This document shows positions 22,144 to 31,812 of a stretch of DNA of 64,000 nt, piece by piece. Location: NCBI GenBank assembly GCA_902604355.1, contig CACKYN010000001.1, positions 1 to 64,000 on the forward strand, given 5' to 3'. The DNA is from an uncultured Pelagibacteraceae bacterium (GTDB taxonomy: Bacteria > Pseudomonadota > Alphaproteobacteria > Pelagibacterales > Pelagibacteraceae). The notes beneath the pieces are model-generated. The model searched no databases, had not been told where the DNA came from, and saw nothing but the letters and a program-made list of their open reading frames with translations. The stretch's first letter is position 1, and each line of letters opens with the position of its first letter. The position numbers and the translations under genes were made by a program.

Positions 22144-22697
22144 TGTCAGTTCTCTCAGATAAGTGGATTAGAAAAATGTCCAAAGAAAAAGACATGATTT
22201 CACCGTTTGAGGATAAGCAAGTAAGAGGCAAAAGCATCTCATATGGACTTTCTTCTTTTGGCTATGATGCAAGAGTATCAGATGAGTTTAAAATTTTTAC
22301 AAATGTTAATTCTGAGATTGTTGATCCTAAAAACTTTAAACCTACAAATTTTGTAACCAAAAATGTTTCTGAGTGCATCATTCCTCCAAATTCATTCGTG
22401 CTAGCTAGAACTGTAGAAAAATTTAAAATTCCAAATGATGTATTAGTTATTTGCTTAGGCAAATCAACATATGCAAGATGTGGAATCATCGTAAATGTAA
22501 CTCCATTAGAGCCTGGCTGGGAGGGATATGTTACTCTCGAATTTTCAAATACAACACCCTTGCCTGCAAAAATTTATGCAAACGAAGGTGTAGCACAATT
22601 TATTTTCCTAAAAGGAAATGAAAAACCAGATGTCTCTTATGCAGATCGAAAAGGAAAGTATATGGGACAAACTGGAGTAACATTGCCTAAAGTTTAA
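22143..22697 (+). CDS. dcd: dCTP deaminase
   Basis: [66 protein letters not shown]. Confidence 0.97.
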   Translation: MSVLSDKWIRKMSKEKDMISPFEDKQVRGKSISYGLSSFGYDARVSDEFKIFTNVNSEIVDPKNFKPTNFVTKNVSECIIPPNSFVLARTVEKFKIPNDVLVICLGKSTYARCGIIVNVTPLEPGWEGYVTLEFSNTTPLPAKIYANEGVAQFIFLKGNEKPDVSYADRKGKYMGQTGVTLPKV

Positions 22698-22699
22698 AT

Positions 22700-23953
22700 A
22701 TGCAAAAACTAGAAGTCTTTGGAGCAAAAAAGCTCAAGGGACAAATAAATATTTCAGGTTCAAAAAACGCCTCACTACCAATTTTGGCAGCAACTTTGCT
22801 CTCAAAAAATCGAATAACTTTAAAGAATTTACCAAAAGTAAAAGATATAGAAACTATGATAAATTTACTTCAATCATTGGGATCAATTACGAAATTAAAT
22901 AAACAAAGTCTTATTATAGATAACTCAAAACAAAAAAAAGTATTTGCATCTTATAATTTGGTCAAAACGATGAGAGCTGGAATATTAGTGCTTGGCCCCT
23001 TGATTGCAAAATTTAGGAAAGCAAAAGTTTCACTACCAGGTGGTTGCGCAATTGGAACCAGACCTGTTGATATTCATCTTAAATCTCTATCAAAACTTGG
23101 AGTTAAATTTAAAATTTTGGGTGGATATGTTCATGCTAATGCACCAAAAGGACTTATAGGAACCACTATTCGATTCCCAAAAATATCTGTTGGAGCTACT
23201 GAAAATTTAATAATTGCTGCTTGTTTTGCAAAAGGAAAAACTATTTTAAATAATTGTGCAATAGAACCTGAAATAAAAGATTTAGTTAATTTTTTATTAA
23301 AAATGGGTTGTAAAATTACATGGATAGGAAAACGTTCAATTAAAATTTATGGTGTAAAACAAATTAAAGAAATTAGTTATTCAATTATGTTTGACAGGAT
23401 TGAGGCTGGAACATATTTGATAGCAGGCGCATTAACAGAAGGAAATTTGCAAATAAATAATGTAATACCTAAAATAATTAAAACTGAAATAGATGTTTTA
23501 AAAAAGGTTGGTGCAAAAATAAAAGTTTATCGCGATAAGGTAAACATTATAGGTAGTAAAAAGATAAAAAGTATAGAAATTAACACCTCTCCATATCCTG
23601 GTTTTCCGACTGACCTGCAAGCACAAATTATGGTTTTATTATGCAAAGCAAATAAAAAATCAATAATTCAAGAAGACATTTTTGAAAATAGATTTATGCA
23701 TGTTGCTGAATTGAATCGTATGGGTGCTCAAATTTTAGTCAAAGGAAATAAAGCAGAAGTCAAAGGCAACATTAATTTTGCACCTGCTGAGTTGATGGCC
23801 ACAGATTTGCGTGCATCAGTTTCTTTAATACTTGCTGCGCTGACTACTAAAGGAAAATCAATTATTAATAGAATTTATCATTTAGATAGAGGCTATGAAA
23901 ATATAGAAAAAAAATTAAACAAAGTTGGTGCAAAAATACGTCGAGTAAATTAA
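22700..23953 (+). CDS. murA: UDP-N-acetylglucosamine 1-carboxyvinyltransferase
   Basis: INISGSKNASLPILAATLL, LPGGCAIGTRPVDIHL, FPTDLQAQ, DLRASVSLILAAL. Confidence 0.97.
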   Translation: MQKLEVFGAKKLKGQINISGSKNASLPILAATLLSKNRITLKNLPKVKDIETMINLLQSLGSITKLNKQSLIIDNSKQKKVFASYNLVKTMRAGILVLGPLIAKFRKAKVSLPGGCAIGTRPVDIHLKSLSKLGVKFKILGGYVHANAPKGLIGTTIRFPKISVGATENLIIAACFAKGKTILNNCAIEPEIKDLVNFLLKMGCKITWIGKRSIKIYGVKQIKEISYSIMFDRIEAGTYLIAGALTEGNLQINNVIPKIIKTEIDVLKKVGAKIKVYRDKVNIIGSKKIKSIEINTSPYPGFPTDLQAQIMVLLCKANKKSIIQEDIFENRFMHVAELNRMGAQILVKGNKAEVKGNINFAPAELMATDLRASVSLILAALTTKGKSIINRIYHLDRGYENIEKKLNKVGAKIRRVN

Positions 23954-24351
23954 TGGAAAAAAAATACCTTGCAAAAATTATTGCAAACGATCAAGAAGGT
24001 CTCCAAATGATATCTGCATGCAGTGCTGGTGCAAAGGTTAAGGTTGTTGATATAAAATATCTACCATCAAATAAAGTATTTTTGTTATTTATTGAAAGAA
24101 CAAAAGTTGAAACAGATAATGAAGATAAAAAAATCAACAGTATTTGTAGATTTGATTTTGTTGATAAAGTAAAATCAAAAAATATAGATCAATTAAATCA
24201 GGAGCTAGTTTTAGATTTAATTGGGATTGATTATTTGAAAAATAATACAGATTATGAAATAAACTTAATTTTTAATAATAATGCACACATTACTTTGACT
24301 ACGGAGACAATAGAAGTAAGACTTGAAGATCAAAATGAAAAAAAAGATTAA
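23953..24351 (+). CDS. DUF2948-like protein
   Basis: Small protein between murA and hisD, as in other alphaproteobacteria; KIIANDQEGLQMISACSAGAKVKVVDIKYLPSNKVF. Confidence 0.75.
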   Translation: MEKKYLAKIIANDQEGLQMISACSAGAKVKVVDIKYLPSNKVFLLFIERTKVETDNEDKKINSICRFDFVDKVKSKNIDQLNQELVLDLIGIDYLKNNTDYEINLIFNNNAHITLTTETIEVRLEDQNEKKD

Positions 24352-25643
24352 TGAAAATACTTAATAGCACTAATAATAATTTTGATAATTCATTAAACAA
24401 GCTACTTTTACAACGTAAAAAGAAAATCCAATCAAGTTTAATCTCTGTAACTAGTATTGTTAAAGATGTAAAAAAAAATGGTGATAAAGCTTTATTGAAA
24501 TATGAGAAAAGATTTAATCAAAACAAAGTAATTGTTCCAAGCCCCAAACAAATTAATATTTCAATAAAATCTTTAAATCAAAAAGTAAAAAAAGCAATTG
24601 ATGTTGCATACAACAGAATTTATAAATTTCATTCTCTTCAAAAATTTAAAAATATTTCCTATGTTGATAAATTTAAAAATAAACTTCAATATAAATATTT
24701 ACCATTAAATTCTGTTGCTATATATGTTCCTGGATCTGCAGCATCTTATCCATCGAGTGTTTTAATGAATGCTATCCCAGCAATTGTAGCTGGTGTTAAA
24801 AGATTAATAATGATTAACCCAGGTTTTAAAGGAAAGCAAAATCCAGCAGTTCTATATGCAGCTAGAAAATGTAAAATAAAAGAAATTTATTCTATAGGTG
24901 GTCCCTCTTCAGTTGCAGCCGCCGCTTATGGAACAAGAAAAATTAAAAAAGTAGATAAAATTGTTGGTCCTGGAAATACTTATGTGGCTGCAGCAAAAAA
25001 AGAAGTTTTTGGAGATGTTGGTATTGAAGGTATGACAGCCGGTCCTTCAGAGGTTACTATAGTTTGTGATAGATTTTCAAATCCTGAATGGGTTGCAAGT
25101 GATTTATTAGGCCAAGCAGAGCATGATAATCTTGCACAATGTATTTTAATCTCAAAAGATAAAAAATTATTACATAAAGTAAAAATTGAATTAATTAAAC
25201 AATTAAAAGAAATTCCTAGAGTATCTGTGGCTAGAAAGAGTTTAAATACCAATGGAATTTTAATGTATGTAAAATCTGATAAAAAAATAATTGAAATTGT
25301 AAATAAAATAGCACCAGAGCATTTGGAATTAAATATTAAAAATTATAAATCTTATGTTTCCAAAATTAGAAATGCTGGATCTATATGTTTAGGAAAATAT
25401 GCTGTGATGGCTATGACAGATTATAATGTTGGCTCCAATCATGTCTTACCAACAAATGGATCTGCAAAATATTCGAGTGGAATTAGTGTTAATGAATTTT
25501 ATAAAAGAATTTCTTACGTAAAACTATCAAAAAAGGGTATTGAAAGTCTTGGACCATCAGTTATAACACTTGCAAATTATGAAGGGTTAGTTGGACACGC
25601 TCAATCAGTAATAAAAAGAATTAAAAAAATTAGGAGAAAATAA
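24351..25643 (+). CDS. hisD: histidinol dehydrogenase
   Basis: [53 protein letters not shown]. Confidence 0.97.
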   Translation: MKILNSTNNNFDNSLNKLLLQRKKKIQSSLISVTSIVKDVKKNGDKALLKYEKRFNQNKVIVPSPKQINISIKSLNQKVKKAIDVAYNRIYKFHSLQKFKNISYVDKFKNKLQYKYLPLNSVAIYVPGSAASYPSSVLMNAIPAIVAGVKRLIMINPGFKGKQNPAVLYAARKCKIKEIYSIGGPSSVAAAAYGTRKIKKVDKIVGPGNTYVAAAKKEVFGDVGIEGMTAGPSEVTIVCDRFSNPEWVASDLLGQAEHDNLAQCILISKDKKLLHKVKIELIKQLKEIPRVSVARKSLNTNGILMYVKSDKKIIEIVNKIAPEHLELNIKNYKSYVSKIRNAGSICLGKYAVMAMTDYNVGSNHVLPTNGSAKYSSGISVNEFYKRISYVKLSKKGIESLGPSVITLANYEGLVGHAQSVIKRIKKIRRK

Positions 25644-25645
25644 AT

Positions 25646-25861
25646 TTGTCAAAACAAGACTTACTGGAGTTTAAAGGTAAAGTAATTGATCTACTTCCTA
25701 ATGCTATGTTTAGAGTTAAGCTGGAAAATGGACATACGGTTACAGCTCATACAGCAGGTAAGTTAAGAAAAAATAGAATTAGAGTTCTTCAAGGTGATAA
25801 TGTGACTGTAGAAATGACACCTTATGACCTTACAAAAGGCAGAATAATCTTTAGAGGTTAA
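25646..25861 (+). CDS. infA: translation initiation factor IF-1 (TTG start)
   Basis: [57 protein letters not shown]. Confidence 0.96.
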   Translation: MSKQDLLEFKGKVIDLLPNAMFRVKLENGHTVTAHTAGKLRKNRIRVLQGDNVTVEMTPYDLTKGRIIFRG

Positions 25862-25867
25862 AATCCT

Positions 25868-25942
25868 GCCTCGGTAGCTCAGGAGTAGAGCAGAGCCCTG
25901 AAAAGGCTTGTGTCGGAGGTGCGAATCCTTCCCGAGGCACCA
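25868..25942 (+). tRNA. tRNA-Phe(GAA)
   Basis: GCCTCGG acceptor, anticodon loop CTGAAAA, GTGCGAATCC T-arm, encoded CCA. Confidence 0.95.
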
Positions 25943-26024
25943 CTATCTACTTTTCGTCTTGAAATAATCTAAAAAAAAATTAACCTATTTCCAATAATAA
26001 ATAACAAAAGGACTAAGAAATAAA

Positions 26025-26237
26025 ATGAGTACACTAACTGGTAAAATTAAATGGTATAATGGAAAAAAAGGATATGGTTTTATTGAAAGAGACGATAAAG
26101 AAAAAGACGCCTTTGTTCATGCTTCTGCAGTAAAGGACGCTGGAATGAGATATCTTAATGAGGGTGACAAACTTGAATTTACATTAGAAGATGGTCCTAA
26201 AGGTCCTTCTGCAGTTAATTTAAAGAAAGTAGACTAA
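26025..26237 (+). CDS. cold-shock domain protein
   Basis: GKIKWYNGKKGYGFIERDDKEKDAFVHASAV (RNP1/RNP2). Confidence 0.96.
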   Translation: MSTLTGKIKWYNGKKGYGFIERDDKEKDAFVHASAVKDAGMRYLNEGDKLEFTLEDGPKGPSAVNLKKVD

Positions 26238-26253
26238 TTTTTTTAATATTTTT

Positions 26254-26291
26254 AAGGACGTCTTATCCTATTAGATTAGGTACACGTCCTT
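26254..26291 (+). terminator. stem-loop downstream of the cold-shock gene (terminator-like, weak U-tract)
   Basis: AAGGACGT...CCTATTAGATTAGG...ACGTCCTT nested inverted repeats starting 16 bp after the stop codon. Confidence 0.55.
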
Positions 26292-26397
26292 ATTTAATTA
26301 ATACTTGCGTTATTGTAGTTTTTGTCTAAAAGATTGCCCATGATTATAAATATTACATTAAGAGAGACTTTAAGAAGTACTCATAGAAATAGCTTAC

Positions 26398-26413
26398 ATA
26401 GCCTTTAGGCTAT
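26398..26413 (+). terminator. short hairpin ATAGCC-TTTA-GGCTAT
   Basis: Palindrome followed by TTATTTAT, between the cold-shock gene and tRNA-His. Confidence 0.4.
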
Positions 26414-26465
26414 TTATTTATAATATAATTTTAAATCTACAGAAAATAATATAAAATCAAGGGAT

Positions 26466-26540
26466 GCCTGGGTGGTGTAACGGTTAGCACGAAAGTTTGT
26501 GGAACTTTAAGTTTGAGTTCGATTCTCAGCCCGGGTACCA
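26466..26540 (+). tRNA. tRNA-His(GTG)
   Basis: GCCTGGG/CCCGGGT acceptor, anticodon arm AAAGT-TTGTGGA-ACTTT, GAGTTCGATTCTC T-arm, A73, encoded CCA. Confidence 0.95.
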
Positions 26541-26544
26541 AAAA

Positions 26545-27939
26545 ATGGATAAAGATAATAAATTAGTACCTGAATTACCTTCAGGATTTGAAGATCGTTG
26601 GGAAAATAAACTTCTTCTCAAAAAGAAGCTTTTAAAAGCTATTGAGAATAATTTTATTAAATTTGGAGCAGAACCTCTTGAAACCCCTTCGTTTGAAATT
26701 AGTAAAAATATTGGATCTTTTTTGGCAGAAGATGAGACTAATTCTATGTCTGATGTATTCTCATTTCAAGATGGTGAAAAAAGTATTACACTTCGATATG
26801 ATTTATCAAGCCCACTTGCAAGGTTTGTGGCTCAAAATAATCAACAACTACCATCAATATTCAAGCGGTATCAAATTCAAAATGTCTTTCGTAATGAAAA
26901 AGCTGGAAATGGCCGTTACAGAGAATTTATGCAAGCTGATTTTGATATTGTTGGTAATGTTGACCCATCACAGGCAAATGCAGAACTTTGTAATCTAATA
27001 TCAAATACATTATCCGACTGTGGTTTGAACAAAGATCAATTTACAATCAATGTAAGCAATAGAAAAATTGTGCAAGGTTTAATTAATGAATTAAAAATTT
27101 CTCAAGAAAAACAGATTAAGGTTATTAGGGCAATAGATAAATTAGATAAGCCAGGATTTGGTCTAAAGGGAGTTGAAGACTTATTAAAGAAAGAGAGAAA
27201 AGATCAAAGTGGTGCTGTTACTAAAGGAGCTGAACTATCTGATGATCAAGCATCAGAAATTTTAAATTTTTTAAAAATAAAAGATTTAAATGAATTAAAG
27301 CAAACTTTAAAAAATCCATTATCTCAGGAAGGCATAAGTGAATTAGAAAATGTATTTGAAATACTTGGATATGCGTCAAATCTAAATCAAGTTAAAACAA
27401 ACTTTACGATTGTGAGAGGATTAGCTTATTATTCAGATTTCATTGTTGAGACAAATCTAAATTTCAAAGTCACAAATAACAAAGGTAAGGAAGTTGATAT
27501 TGGGAGTATTTGTTCAGGAGGAGCCTATGCAAAACTCATATCAAGATTTAGAGGGGTTGATATTCCAGGTACAGGAATAAGTTTTGGAGTTGATAGACTG
27601 TTATTTGCTCTAATGCAATTAGATCAAATTAAGGTAGAGGACCAAAAACCAGTATTAGTATGTGTAATGGATAAAAAATATTTAAAAAATTATTATGAAT
27701 TAGTTGATCAACTAAGAGATAACAATATTAATGCTGAAATTTTTTTAGATAGTAAAAAAAACCTAGGTAAACAACTAACTTTTGCAAATAAAAGAGATTT
27801 ATCAGTTGCAATTATTTGTGGTGAAAATGAATTCAAAGAAAACACTGTCACCATAAAAAATCTAAAAGGTTTCAAGGGCAAAAATAATCAAACAATTCCA
27901 AAAGAAGATTTAATCAATGAAGTCAAAAAACTTATCTGA
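26545..27939 (+). CDS. hisS: histidyl-tRNA synthetase
   Basis: LRYDLSSPLARFVAQN, FRNEKAGNGRYREFMQADFDIVG, VRGLAYYSDFIVE, GISFGVDRLLFAL. Start trimmed to MDKDNKLVPELPSGF; the track start lies inside tRNA-His. Confidence 0.95.
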   Translation: MDKDNKLVPELPSGFEDRWENKLLLKKKLLKAIENNFIKFGAEPLETPSFEISKNIGSFLAEDETNSMSDVFSFQDGEKSITLRYDLSSPLARFVAQNNQQLPSIFKRYQIQNVFRNEKAGNGRYREFMQADFDIVGNVDPSQANAELCNLISNTLSDCGLNKDQFTINVSNRKIVQGLINELKISQEKQIKVIRAIDKLDKPGFGLKGVEDLLKKERKDQSGAVTKGAELSDDQASEILNFLKIKDLNELKQTLKNPLSQEGISELENVFEILGYASNLNQVKTNFTIVRGLAYYSDFIVETNLNFKVTNNKGKEVDIGSICSGGAYAKLISRFRGVDIPGTGISFGVDRLLFALMQLDQIKVEDQKPVLVCVMDKKYLKNYYELVDQLRDNNINAEIFLDSKKNLGKQLTFANKRDLSVAIICGENEFKENTVTIKNLKGFKGKNNQTIPKEDLINEVKKLI

Positions 27940-28972
27940 AAAAATCCTTAGATCAGTAAAATCTAGGGGTTTTAAATATATTGAGCTACCATCTGTAATA
28001 GAGGCAAATCATATTGTTCAAAGATCAGGAGAGAACTTCAGGAAATTCATGTTTTCTTTCACAGATATCAATGGAAAGGAATTATGTTTAAGACCTGACT
28101 TAACCATTGCTTCTTGTTTAAGATACTTAGAGGGAAATTTAAAAGGTAAAGAGAAAATTTTTTATAGTGGCCAAGCTTATCGAAAGGTTGAAAGCAAAAA
28201 AGATAAAATTATTAGAAACCAAATTGGATTTGAAATTTTAGGCTCTAAAAATGAAAAAAAAGATGATAACGAAATCATTACCGCGTCATTAAAAATACTT
28301 CAAGATTTTAAATTTTCATCAGGCACGTTAACCATTGGAAACATCGAGATATTTAATTTACTTATATCAAAATTAGATGTCCCCAAAAGATGGAAGTTAC
28401 GTTTATCAAGACATTTTTGGAGAAAAGAGTATTTTAAAGACTTGCTAAAACGATTAGAGACAAACGCAGATATTGATCCAACAATAGTGGAAGTTGACAA
28501 AAAACGATATCTGAATTTACTCAAAGAAAATCCAGAAACTATGATTGCTGGAAGATCTGTTGGCGAAATCTTAAAAAGATTTGATGCAAAGATTAAAGAT
28601 CCACGACAAGCAAATAGAGGTAAAAAAGTATCTAAAATTATTAATTCTTTTTTAAAGATTAAGTGCCCCATCAATAAAGCTGCAGAGGTATTAAATAATT
28701 TTTTTAAAACTAATAGAATTAATTTAGCTGTGGATCAAAAATATTTTCCAATCTCACATAATAAAATTTCTAAACTTAATGTAGTTTTTGATGCATCTTT
28801 TGGAAGGCAACAAGAATATTATACAGGATTGGTTTTCAAGATTGATATTAAATCTAAATCAAAGAATATTAGTATTATTAGTGGTGGGCGTTATGATAAG
28901 CTCATATCTGACTTAGGATCAAAAAACCAAGTTGCAGCTGTGGGCGCAGCGCTTAACCTAAATTTCCAATGA
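27917..28972 (+). CDS. hisZ: ATP phosphoribosyltransferase regulatory subunit
   Basis: HisRS-like paralog, LRPDLTIASCLRYLEG, YYTGLVFKI, ISGGRYDKLISDLG; same cluster as hisG. Confidence 0.85.
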   Translation: MKSKNLSEKILRSVKSRGFKYIELPSVIEANHIVQRSGENFRKFMFSFTDINGKELCLRPDLTIASCLRYLEGNLKGKEKIFYSGQAYRKVESKKDKIIRNQIGFEILGSKNEKKDDNEIITASLKILQDFKFSSGTLTIGNIEIFNLLISKLDVPKRWKLRLSRHFWRKEYFKDLLKRLETNADIDPTIVEVDKKRYLNLLKENPETMIAGRSVGEILKRFDAKIKDPRQANRGKKVSKIINSFLKIKCPINKAAEVLNNFFKTNRINLAVDQKYFPISHNKISKLNVVFDASFGRQQEYYTGLVFKIDIKSKSKNISIISGGRYDKLISDLGSKNQVAAVGAALNLNFQ

Positions 28973-29817
28973 TAATCTGGCTAGCTTCATATCCCAAAAG
29001 TGGAAATACTTGGTTAAGATCATTATTATCTAGCTATTATTTTTCTAGAAACGGTGAATTTAATTTTGAATTACTTAAAAAAATTGATCAGTTTCCAAGT
29101 GTGAATTATTTTAAGGATGACAAAGATTTATATTTAAAACCTGAAGACACTGCAGAAAAATGGCTAGATAAGCAAGCCGAAATAAATAGAGAAAAAAAAT
29201 TACGATTATTCAAAACTCATAATGCAATCTGCACAATAAACGGCAACAGATTCACAGATCCAAAAAATACTTTAGGTGGAATTTATATAGTTAGAGACCC
29301 TAGAAATGTTGTTACTTCACTGGCAAACCACTATCAGATAACAATTGATGAGGCTTATGAGTTTATGAAAGATAGTAAAAGAGCAATTATTGAAAAAAAA
29401 GGTAATAGATATTTAGGTTTTACGGCTTTATTTTCATGGGATTTCCATATCGATAGCTGGCTAAGTTATGAAAATTTTCCAATTTTAGTTATCCGATATG
29501 AAGATTTACAATCTGAAACTTTTCAAACTTTAAAAAAAGTAGTTAGTTTTATTAAAGATATATCAAAAAGTAATGAAAATTTTAATCGATCTAAAGCAAA
29601 AGAAGCTATCAAATCTTGTGAATTTGAAAAATTAAAAAAAATGGAAGAAAAAAAAGGGTTTCAGGAAGCAGTATTTAAAAAAGATAAATTAGAAAGAATT
29701 AAGTTTTTTAATTTAGGTAAAGAAAATAATTATAAAAATTTACTAAATACAAATTTAATAATGCAAATGAACGAACTTTATAAAAACAAATTATTGAAAT
29801 TTAATTATGAATTATAA
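28969..29817 (+). CDS. sulfotransferase-domain protein
   Basis: 5'-PSB loop SYPKSGNTWLRSLL, 3'-PB motif YIVRDPRNVVTSLANHY, IRYEDLQ. Confidence 0.9.
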   Translation: MIIWLASYPKSGNTWLRSLLSSYYFSRNGEFNFELLKKIDQFPSVNYFKDDKDLYLKPEDTAEKWLDKQAEINREKKLRLFKTHNAICTINGNRFTDPKNTLGGIYIVRDPRNVVTSLANHYQITIDEAYEFMKDSKRAIIEKKGNRYLGFTALFSWDFHIDSWLSYENFPILVIRYEDLQSETFQTLKKVVSFIKDISKSNENFNRSKAKEAIKSCEFEKLKKMEEKKGFQEAVFKKDKLERIKFFNLGKENNYKNLLNTNLIMQMNELYKNKLLKFNYEL

Positions 29818-30499
29818 TATCAATATTGGAATTCCTAGCAAGGGAAGGCTTAGGAAAGATGTTTTAAATATTTTTAAAAAAAATAAATTAAAACTTATCT
29901 CAGAGAGAGGAGACAGAGATTTGTTTGGCTCAATAAGTGGAAGACCAAATATTCAAGTAATTTATTTACATGCTCGTCAAATAATTGAAAGACTATCTGA
30001 TAAATCTCTAGATATTGGTTTTTCAGGTTTAGATTTATTGAAAGAAAGTGAAATTAATATTCAAAAAAATATTAAAATATATAAAAAATATCCATATGGT
30101 CGTGCCTCTTTAGTTGTAGCTATCCCTGATGATTTTATTGATATTTATTCAATGTCTGATTTAGAGGAAGTAGCATTTGAATTTAAGGAAAAGAAAAATA
30201 GAAGAATAAGAGTTTCTACTAAATATCCAAATCTTACACGGGAATTTTTTTATAATAAGGGTGTTACTCAATTTTCAATTGTAAAATCAATTGGATCAAC
30301 AGAAATAGAGCCTTTTACTGGAGGTTGTGAGTTGATAACTGATATCACTAGTACTGGGTCAACTCTTGCAGCAAACAATTTACGTATAATAAATGATGGC
30401 TATATTTTAAAATCTGAGCTTTGCATGTTCATCGGAAAATCTTCTTTTAAAAATAAAGGAGTAAAAAAAATAGCAAAGTTACTTTCTACGAAGTATTAA
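29807..30499 (+). CDS. hisG: ATP phosphoribosyltransferase, short form
   Basis: IGIPSKGRLRKDVLNIF, DIGFSGLDLL, EPFTGGCELITDITSTGSTLAANNLRII. Confidence 0.94.
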   Translation: MNYNINIGIPSKGRLRKDVLNIFKKNKLKLISERGDRDLFGSISGRPNIQVIYLHARQIIERLSDKSLDIGFSGLDLLKESEINIQKNIKIYKKYPYGRASLVVAIPDDFIDIYSMSDLEEVAFEFKEKKNRRIRVSTKYPNLTREFFYNKGVTQFSIVKSIGSTEIEPFTGGCELITDITSTGSTLAANNLRIINDGYILKSELCMFIGKSSFKNKGVKKIAKLLSTKY

Positions 30500-30613
30500 G
30501 TCTTTCCAATATATTAAAATAATCTTAATAATATCTAGATTTCTAGCTATCGCATATCCTGCAATCACAATAATAAGAGCAAATAATATTTTTAATATAA
30601 GAGATAATTCCAT
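30479..30613 (-). CDS. 44-aa putative single-TM peptide
   Basis: Manual minus-strand translation MELSLILKILFALIIVIAGYAIARNLDIIKIILIYWKDLILRRK*; overlaps the hisG 3' end by 21 nt. Not in ORF track. Confidence 0.4.
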   Translation of the reverse strand: MELSLILKILFALIIVIAGYAIARNLDIIKIILIYWKDLILRRK

Positions 30614-30677
30614 TAAGTTACATTAAATATTTAAATATATTAATCGATTTTTTACTATAAAATAAGAGTTAAGAATC

Positions 30678-31775
30678 ATGGATCTTATTTTAATAGTATT
30701 ACTTGTTTTATTGCTTGGGGGAGTTTTGGCAATTCTTTACCTAATTTTAAGACCAAAACTCAAAGACGAAAATGACAATAAAGAAGCAGAAGAAATAGCT
30801 AATTTAAAAACAGAGATTGTTACGCTTAAAGATACCTTAAATAATACTATTAATACCTCTCTTGGTACAATGTCGACGTCGTTTAATAATCTCTCAACTG
30901 GTGTAACAAAAGATATGACCGAAGCTTTAACTAAAGTTGATGAAAAGGTTGGAAACTTTAACCAGCAGGTACAATTACTTAATCAAAGCCAGGAGAGTAT
31001 TACTAAAATTTTAGCTGGAGTTAAAAAATATGGAACGCTTGCTGAATTTAGCTTAGATGCACTAATCAAAGATTTGTTGCCAGCCTCTCAATTCATGACG
31101 AATGTAAAAATGAAAGAGGATACAAGTGAAAATGTTGAATTTGCAATTAAACTTCAAGGAGATGTTTTAGTTCCAGTTGATAGTCATTTTCCAGTAGAAA
31201 AATTTAAAGCAATTACGGATGGTCATGATGCGGACGACAAAAGGACTGTTGCTGATGCAAGAGCGAAATTAGCAACCGCCTTTAAAGCCAAAGCTAAAAG
31301 TGTTAATGAAAAATATATTGTTCCTCCAAAAACTACAGATTTTGCAATCGTATATGCACCAACTGAAAGTCTATATAAAGAATTAACTGAATACCAAGAT
31401 CCAAGCACAAAAGAGTTATTAACTCAAGAATTAATGAAAAAATATAAAGTTGTAATCTGCGGACCTAATACTTTATCTGCTTATTTGCAATCTCTTCACA
31501 TGGGATTTCAATCATTGAAAGTTCAAAAAGGTGCAACAGAAATTTATAATCATTTGAAAACGATAAGTACTAGATTCAGTAAACATTTTGACAATATAAT
31601 TTCTCTTAGAAAAAAATTAGAAGAAGCAATGGTAGTTGTTGATAAGTTTGGTACAGATGCTAGATCAATTACTAGAACACTGGAAAGCATTAAAGATCCA
31701 GAACAACTTGAAAAGGCTGTTCAAACTGAAAATGTAGAAAAATTTATTGATCGTTCAAAACAAGCAAATAATTAA
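30678..31775 (+). CDS. rmuC: RmuC-family DNA recombination protein
   Basis: N-terminal TM, coiled coil, then RmuC core (VPVDSHFPVEKFKAI, IVYAPTESLYKEL, VVICGPNTLSAYLQSL). Confidence 0.88.
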   Translation: MDLILIVLLVLLLGGVLAILYLILRPKLKDENDNKEAEEIANLKTEIVTLKDTLNNTINTSLGTMSTSFNNLSTGVTKDMTEALTKVDEKVGNFNQQVQLLNQSQESITKILAGVKKYGTLAEFSLDALIKDLLPASQFMTNVKMKEDTSENVEFAIKLQGDVLVPVDSHFPVEKFKAITDGHDADDKRTVADARAKLATAFKAKAKSVNEKYIVPPKTTDFAIVYAPTESLYKELTEYQDPSTKELLTQELMKKYKVVICGPNTLSAYLQSLHMGFQSLKVQKGATEIYNHLKTISTRFSKHFDNIISLRKKLEEAMVVVDKFGTDARSITRTLESIKDPEQLEKAVQTENVEKFIDRSKQANN

Positions 31776-31812
31776 TTTCAATTTTTCTCCAATAAAGAAT
31801 ATAAGAAATCTG

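Noticed and set aside
26497-26544. hisS start at 26497 given in the ORF track
   Set aside because: That ATG lies inside tRNA-His; the start at 26545 fits HisRS N-termini.
26642-26998. 118-aa plus-strand ORF
   Set aside because: Out-of-frame shadow within hisS.
28300-28674. 124-aa minus-strand ORF
   Set aside because: Antisense shadow of hisZ with no recognisable motif.
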